Assembly: GCA_021442845.1 (NCBI GenBank)
Contig: JABUSD010000028.1
Coordinates: 1-9,694, forward strand
Source of the DNA: Holdemanella sp.
GTDB lineage: Bacteria; Bacillota_I; Bacilli_A; Erysipelotrichales; Erysipelotrichaceae
DNA length: 9,694 nt
Direction of reading: 5' to 3'
In this document: piece by piece, positions 6,507 through 9,694 of the stretch
Position numbering within the stretch: position 1 is the stretch's first letter
Layout of the letters: each line of letters opens with the position of its first letter
The notes under the pieces: generated by a model
The model's input: the letters and a program-made list of their open reading frames with translations, nothing else
Told to the model about the DNA's origin: nothing
Database searches by the model: none
Made by a program: the position numbers and the translations under genes

Positions 6507-7499
6507 CTATAGTTTTTCTGAGTTATTCTGATCAAAGTGAATTCCACCCCAATATAAACGATCTTTCACAATCGTTTCTGGAAGCAGTGTTACATCACGT
6601 AACGCATATTCGGCAAATGTTTCAAATCCAACACGGTCAATGATATACCCGATATGTTCTTTTCGTGCTGGCGCTTCTGGAGAGATGTATTTATCACAGA
6701 ATTCATACGTATTCTTAATGATTTTTACGATATTATCTTCATCGGCCCAAACTAACCAATCCTGTCCTAAACGAGGGTTTTTCTTTCCCGTACGTCCCAT
6801 GATGGATAGCTTATAGTATTTCTTTTCACTTCTTGTCCATGCACGTGTTGGACATTTTGTGATGCAGACACCACATCCAATGCATTTTTCAGTATTACGA
6901 ACGACTTTATAGTTTTCAATGCGAAGCGCACCAACAGATAAAGATTTACATCCTTTTACACAGGCTTCACAGCTGATGCAGCGAGATGGATCGTATTGTG
7001 GCATTGTCATGCCAATAACACCAAAGTCATGCATTCTTGCCTTAGCACAATCATTGGAACATCCTGTACATGCAACTTTAAAATGCAAGTCATTTGGGAA
7101 GATTTCCTTATCGATTCGACGGGCTAATTTAGATGTATTGTAGTTGGCAAATGGACATACATTATTACCGATACAAGCAGAAATATTACGTGTACCAGAA
7201 GAAGCATATCCTGTACCAGATACTTCCTGATTTGTTTCAACTAAATCGATGATTGGCTGTAATCTTTCATTAATCGCATCCATATCTTCAAGATGGATTC
7301 CTTCGATTTCAAATCCTTGTCTTGTTGTGATATGTACATATCCATTTCCAAAATCCTTGGCGATATCCTGTACAAGTCCAAGAACTTCAGCAGGACAATA
7401 TCCACCAGGTACACGAATACGAGAAGCTCCTATACCTCTTTCTTTGGAAACACGGAATGCATTCTTTTTCGCTTTTTTTGTATTGATATCAAGACTCAT
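6507..7499 (-). CDS. asrC: Anaerobic sulfite reductase subunit C (siroheme catalytic subunit)
   Basis: A 330-residue siroheme-[4Fe-4S] reductase, close in length to Salmonella AsrC. ITTRQ (57-61) and the SSGTRN region around Arg104 fit anion- and siroheme-contacting arginines of the family. The cluster/siroheme motif is C109-x5-C115 and C147-x3-C151, in CIGNNVC and ACTGCSNDC; Cys151 is expected to bridge cluster and siroheme. Two ferredoxin [4Fe-4S] sets follow: C174, C177, C180, C184 and C206, C209, C212, C216. This arrangement of catalytic core plus inserted ferredoxin domain is characteristic of AsrC. The family does six-electron reduction of sulfite to sulfide; the same chemistry reduces nitrite to ammonium in related siroheme enzymes. 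GGAGG lies 7 nt before the ATG and the gene follows asrB by 12 nt. Location next to a nitrate reductase raises the possibility that nitrite is the real substrate. Confidence 0.92.
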   Translation of the reverse strand: MSLDINTKKAKKNAFRVSKERGIGASRIRVPGGYCPAEVLGLVQDIAKDFGNGYVHITTRQGFEIEGIHLEDMDAINERLQPIIDLVETNQEVSGTGYASSGTRNISACIGNNVCPFANYNTSKLARRIDKEIFPNDLHFKVACTGCSNDCAKARMHDFGVIGMTMPQYDPSRCISCEACVKGCKSLSVGALRIENYKVVRNTEKCIGCGVCITKCPTRAWTRSEKKYYKLSIMGRTGKKNPRLGQDWLVWADEDNIVKIIKNTYEFCDKYISPEAPARKEHIGYIIDRVGFETFAEYALRDVTLLPETIVKDRLYWGGIHFDQNNSEKL

Positions 7500-7511
7500 T
7501 GTATTTCCTCC

Positions 7512-8303
7512 TTAATCAAATAATTCTTTTGCTTCTGTATAGTTGAATACAGGTCCATCTATACATACATATTTATCATTCATACGACAGTGCCCACACT
7601 TACCGAGTCCGCAGCACATCTTTCTTTCATAGGAAGTCCAGATCTGTTCATCTTTCATGCCTAGCTTCTGAATTTCCATAATTGTAAATTTAATCATGAC
7701 AGGTGGACCAACACAGATAAATACGGCATTATCTGGATTTTCAAATTTTAAATCAGGAATGTATTTTGTAACCATTCCAACCGGTCCATCATATCCTTCT
7801 GGGGCTCTATCGACCGTTTTAATGACATTGATTGTCTTTGTCCAGTCTTCAAAATCCTGTTTGAATAAGACATCATCCGGGCTTCTAAATCCGGCAATGA
7901 CGGTTGTTGATACGGCATCATCTGGATTGTTTGCGAAATATTGAATGACACCTCGCATTGGCGATACTCCTGTACCTCCTCCAATAATCACAACTTCTTT
8001 TCCTTTGAAGTTTTCAATATCGAATCCATTTCCATATGGTCCACGGATTAATAATGTATCGCCTACATAGTTTTCAAAGACTTCATTGGTTACCTTACCA
8101 ACTTTACGGATAGTAAAGTCAACGGTTCCTTCTCCAATTCCACTGACAGAAATTGGCGCCTCTCCATATTTTGGAATGGAAATTTCAAAGAATTGTCCTG
8201 GTTTTACTTCTCCATCAAACGCCATACGGAATGTATATTCCAGTTCTGTGTGTTTAATCACTTCTAAGATTTTAGAAAATTGAGGAATATATTCGTTTGT
8301 CAT
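7512..8303 (-). CDS. asrB: Anaerobic sulfite reductase subunit B (FAD/NAD and [2Fe-2S] subunit)
   Basis: A 263-residue ferredoxin reductase-like protein, similar in layout to PyrK and AsrB. The FAD-binding beta barrel spans about 1-95, with APISVSG at 49-55 and RGPYGNGF at 87-94. The NAD-binding domain begins at VVIIGGGTGVSPMR (104-117) and includes VFICVGPPVM near 194-203. The C-terminal [2Fe-2S] loop has C230 or C231, C236, C239 and C247, a PyrK-type spacing. It accepts electrons from NADH and passes them on through AsrA to AsrC in the cytoplasm. The start lies 1 nt after the asrA stop, with AAGGAGGAA about 8 nt upstream, so translation is coupled. Family length is normal and no key cysteine is missing. 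Confidence 0.93.
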   Translation of the reverse strand: MTNEYIPQFSKILEVIKHTELEYTFRMAFDGEVKPGQFFEISIPKYGEAPISVSGIGEGTVDFTIRKVGKVTNEVFENYVGDTLLIRGPYGNGFDIENFKGKEVVIIGGGTGVSPMRGVIQYFANNPDDAVSTTVIAGFRSPDDVLFKQDFEDWTKTINVIKTVDRAPEGYDGPVGMVTKYIPDLKFENPDNAVFICVGPPVMIKFTIMEIQKLGMKDEQIWTSYERKMCCGLGKCGHCRMNDKYVCIDGPVFNYTEAKELFD

Positions 8304-8304
8304 A

Positions 8305-9294
8305 TTATTGTTCCTCCTTCGAAAGTTTATTTAATAAATTTGAATAGGCAATGTATTCTGGACATACATCAATACAACGTCCACATCCTACACACATTGG
8401 ATATCCAAAACGCTTTTCGTAATCCTGTACTTTATGCATAACTTTAAAACGGATCTTATCGGAATTGTCTTTTCTGAATTCATGTCCTCCGGCAATCTGT
8501 GTATAACCACCAATCTGACATGAAGCCCAGACTCTTCTTCTTTCACCCACTCTGGCATTGTCTTTATAGAAAATATCCTGCATTGTGAAACAAGTACATG
8601 TTGGACATACAAAGTTACAGCGTCCACAATTGATGCAGCGACTTCCATATTCTTTCCATAAATCCGATTTTGGATTGATATTCTTTGGAAGCGTTACTTT
8701 TTCATAGTTTTCTTTGACATAATCCACACATACATCACTTGTATTAACTGGTAATGTGTTGATTTCTTTTTCAATAGCTTCATCCTTTACATCGATAGAT
8801 ACTGTTTCTCCATCTACTTTTACATACAGTGAATACGCATCTGTCTTGTTTGTGTTCATGCTGACGCAGAATCCATTTAAACAGCTTGTTTCACATCCAA
8901 TTAAGGCAAATTTTGCCTTTTCACGTACACGTGCATAGTAGAAATCACTAAATTTGTTGTTTAGATAGATTTCATCCAATCGCTTTAAGGCATGAAAATC
9001 ACATGCTCGCATAAAAATTAATAATTCTTTTTCTGGTCCGTTTGGAACAATTGTTTTATCTTCTGTGAAATAGAACAATGTTTCATTGATGTGAAGAAGT
9101 GATTCCTTGAATGAATAATCGGACTTCTTATTCCATTCGATTTCATCAACCGATGTAACCTTGTCATAACGGACAACATCTATATCAGAAAAACATCCAT
9201 CACCTTTCTTCACAACAGGTGCAAAAATATCATATGTCTTAGATAATTTACTAAATAATACATTCGCATCCATTTTCGTTAATTGATATCCCAT
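8305..9294 (-). CDS. asrA: Anaerobic sulfite reductase subunit A (two-cluster ferredoxin)
   Basis: A 329-residue iron-sulfur electron carrier, near the 347 residues of Salmonella AsrA. The N-terminal two thirds carry scattered conserved cysteines (MRACDFHAL around C98; C134, C138 and C143 in GCETSCLNGFC) as in related hydrogenase/4Fe-4S proteins. Two [4Fe-4S] motifs follow: C220, C223, C226, C230 and C301, C304, C307, C311. Extra cysteines at 233, 235 and 259 may bind another centre. It should relay electrons from AsrB to AsrC. It is the first gene of the operon. GAGGAG sits about 6 nt before the ATG, and a predicted 36-nt 5' leader joins it to the promoter. The gene lies 91 nt downstream of the regulator stop codon. 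Confidence 0.93.
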   Translation of the reverse strand: MGYQLTKMDANVLFSKLSKTYDIFAPVVKKGDGCFSDIDVVRYDKVTSVDEIEWNKKSDYSFKESLLHINETLFYFTEDKTIVPNGPEKELLIFMRACDFHALKRLDEIYLNNKFSDFYYARVREKAKFALIGCETSCLNGFCVSMNTNKTDAYSLYVKVDGETVSIDVKDEAIEKEINTLPVNTSDVCVDYVKENYEKVTLPKNINPKSDLWKEYGSRCINCGRCNFVCPTCTCFTMQDIFYKDNARVGERRRVWASCQIGGYTQIAGGHEFRKDNSDKIRFKVMHKVQDYEKRFGYPMCVGCGRCIDVCPEYIAYSNLLNKLSKEEQ

Positions 9295-9329
9295 AGTATC
9301 TCCTCTCTATTAACGTGAAAACCCTTACA

Positions 9330-9342
9330 TAACTTTATTATA
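9330..9342 (-). promoter_or_regulatory. Predicted promoter of the asr-Mo enzyme operon
   Basis: A perfect TATAAT lies at 9342-9337 on the minus strand. Counting from it, the start site is expected at about 9330, an A. At the normal 17-nt spacing the -35 position reads CGGATT, a poor match to TTGACA, and 16 or 18 nt are no better. A good -10 without a -35 suggests that an activator is needed, and the palindrome described at 9362-9381 covers that position. Confidence 0.6.
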
Positions 9343-9352
9343 AAAAGAAGAT

Positions 9353-9381
9353 AAAAAAAAATCCGTGACCTAAGTCACGGA
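9353..9381 (-). terminator. Intrinsic terminator of the Crp/Fnr regulator gene
   Basis: On the minus strand an eight-pair stem, TCCGTGAC with GTCACGGA, encloses the loop TTAG and is followed by nine T residues (9361-9353). It starts 4 nt after the regulator stop codon. This is a textbook intrinsic terminator, although it also overlaps the upstream part of the asr operon promoter. Confidence 0.85.
9362..9381 (-). promoter_or_regulatory. Candidate Crp/Fnr-type operator (GTGA-N6-TCAC)
   Basis: The stem of the terminator is also a perfect 20-bp palindrome whose core is GTGA-CTTAGG-TCAC, the exact half-sites and spacing of Crp-type operators. Its centre is at 9371.5, that is -41.5 from the start site predicted from the TATAAT box, the standard position for class II activation. 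The adjacent regulator has a matching recognition helix. Binding itself is inferred. Confidence 0.55.
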
Positions 9382-9385
9382 GTAT

Positions 9386-9694
9386 TTATACATTTCCTTT
9401 CTTGTAGAAATTAGCTAATTGATTATGATCGATTATCACAATTCTCTTCTTATTTATCTTAATAATGCCTCGATCCACAAGTAGTTTACAGGCTCTGGAT
9501 GTGGTTTCTCTTGGAGCACCCAACATATCTGATAAGAATGTGATCGATAAATTGACATCAATTTCAATTCCTTCTTTGGTTTCAATGCCAAAATCTCTTG
9601 CCAGTTTCCAGAGCTTTGCGGCTAGCTTTTTCTCCATGTAGATATTCCCTACGGTGTTCTTTAACTGATGAGTTGATCGCCACATCTTCCATTC
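9386..9694 (-). CDS. Crp/Fnr-family transcription regulator, C-terminal DNA-binding part (5' end outside window)
   Basis: The frame stays open to the last base of the window (Glu-Trp-Lys precede the first visible Met), so the ATG at 9685 is internal and the N-terminal effector domain is missing. About 102 residues are visible. They end in the Crp-type winged helix: the family-like stretch MEKKLAAKLWKLARDFG, then LSITFLSDMLGAPRETTSRACKLLVDRGII and a short wing KINKKRIVIID. The recognition helix R-E-T-T-S-R (9511-9494) has Arg-Glu and a later Arg at the positions that read GTGA in E. coli CRP; FNR has Val in place of the first Arg. It lies directly upstream of asrA on the same strand and is its likely regulator. 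An HcpR-type nitrosative-stress regulator is one candidate, but the sensor domain that would tell is not in the window. Confidence 0.88.
   Translation of the reverse strand, partial: EWKMWRSTHQLKNTVGNIYMEKKLAAKLWKLARDFGIETKEGIEIDVNLSITFLSDMLGAPRETTSRACKLLVDRGIIKINKKRIVIIDHNQLANFYKKGNV

Noticed and set aside
1..9694. CRISPR arrays, tRNA or rRNA genes, insertion sequences, phage genes
   Set aside because: No regularly spaced repeats, cloverleaf-like sequences, transposase or integrase motifs, or terminal inverted repeats were seen on reading both strands.

Overview
The window looks like chromosomal DNA of a low-GC anaerobic member of the Firmicutes, plausibly a gut Erysipelotrichia or Clostridia relative. 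The evidence is the AT-rich coding sequence, strong GGAGG-type ribosome binding sites, tight gene packing, clostridial-type asrABC genes and a DUF4143 ATPase of the kind common in gut Firmicutes. The exact genus cannot be read from the sequence.

Layout. The left end (1-417, + strand) holds the C-terminal part of a DUF4143 AAA+-type ATPase. It converges on moeA (441-1625, - strand) across a shared hairpin terminator. Everything from moeA to the right end is on the minus strand. Read in the direction of transcription (right to left), the order is: the 3' part of a Crp/Fnr-family regulator; a hairpin terminator that overlaps the likely promoter of the next operon; asrA, asrB and asrC (anaerobic siroheme sulfite reductase type); a cytoplasmic molybdopterin oxidoreductase with assimilatory/periplasmic nitrate-reductase signatures; a four-cluster ferredoxin subunit; a FAD/NADH oxidoreductase; a ten-helix TDT/SLAC1-family transporter; a 186-nt gap with a structured leader and terminator; and moeA. 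Gaps between the seven genes from asrA to the transporter run from 17 nt down to a 1-nt overlap, so they almost certainly form one operon.

How the genes may work together. The FAD protein and ferredoxin would pass electrons from NADH to the Mo enzyme, predicted to turn nitrate into nitrite. AsrB and AsrA would pass electrons to the siroheme enzyme AsrC, whose family can carry out six-electron reduction of sulfite or nitrite. The transporter family includes sulfite, nitrate and other anion carriers. MoeA completes the molybdenum cofactor. The most interesting reading is a self-contained, soluble nitrate-to-ammonium system in which AsrABC acts as the nitrite reductase. The alternative is co-regulated but separate nitrate and sulfite reduction.

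Regulation. The hairpin that ends the regulator gene contains an exact GTGA-N6-TCAC palindrome. Its centre lies at -41.5 from the start site predicted from a perfect TATAAT box with no recognisable -35 box, which is class II activator geometry. The regulator's recognition helix carries the R-E-x-x-x-R pattern that reads GTGA half-sites. A second regulatory element, in front of moeA, has a long GNRA-capped stem followed by an intrinsic terminator and may be a cofactor-sensing riboswitch.
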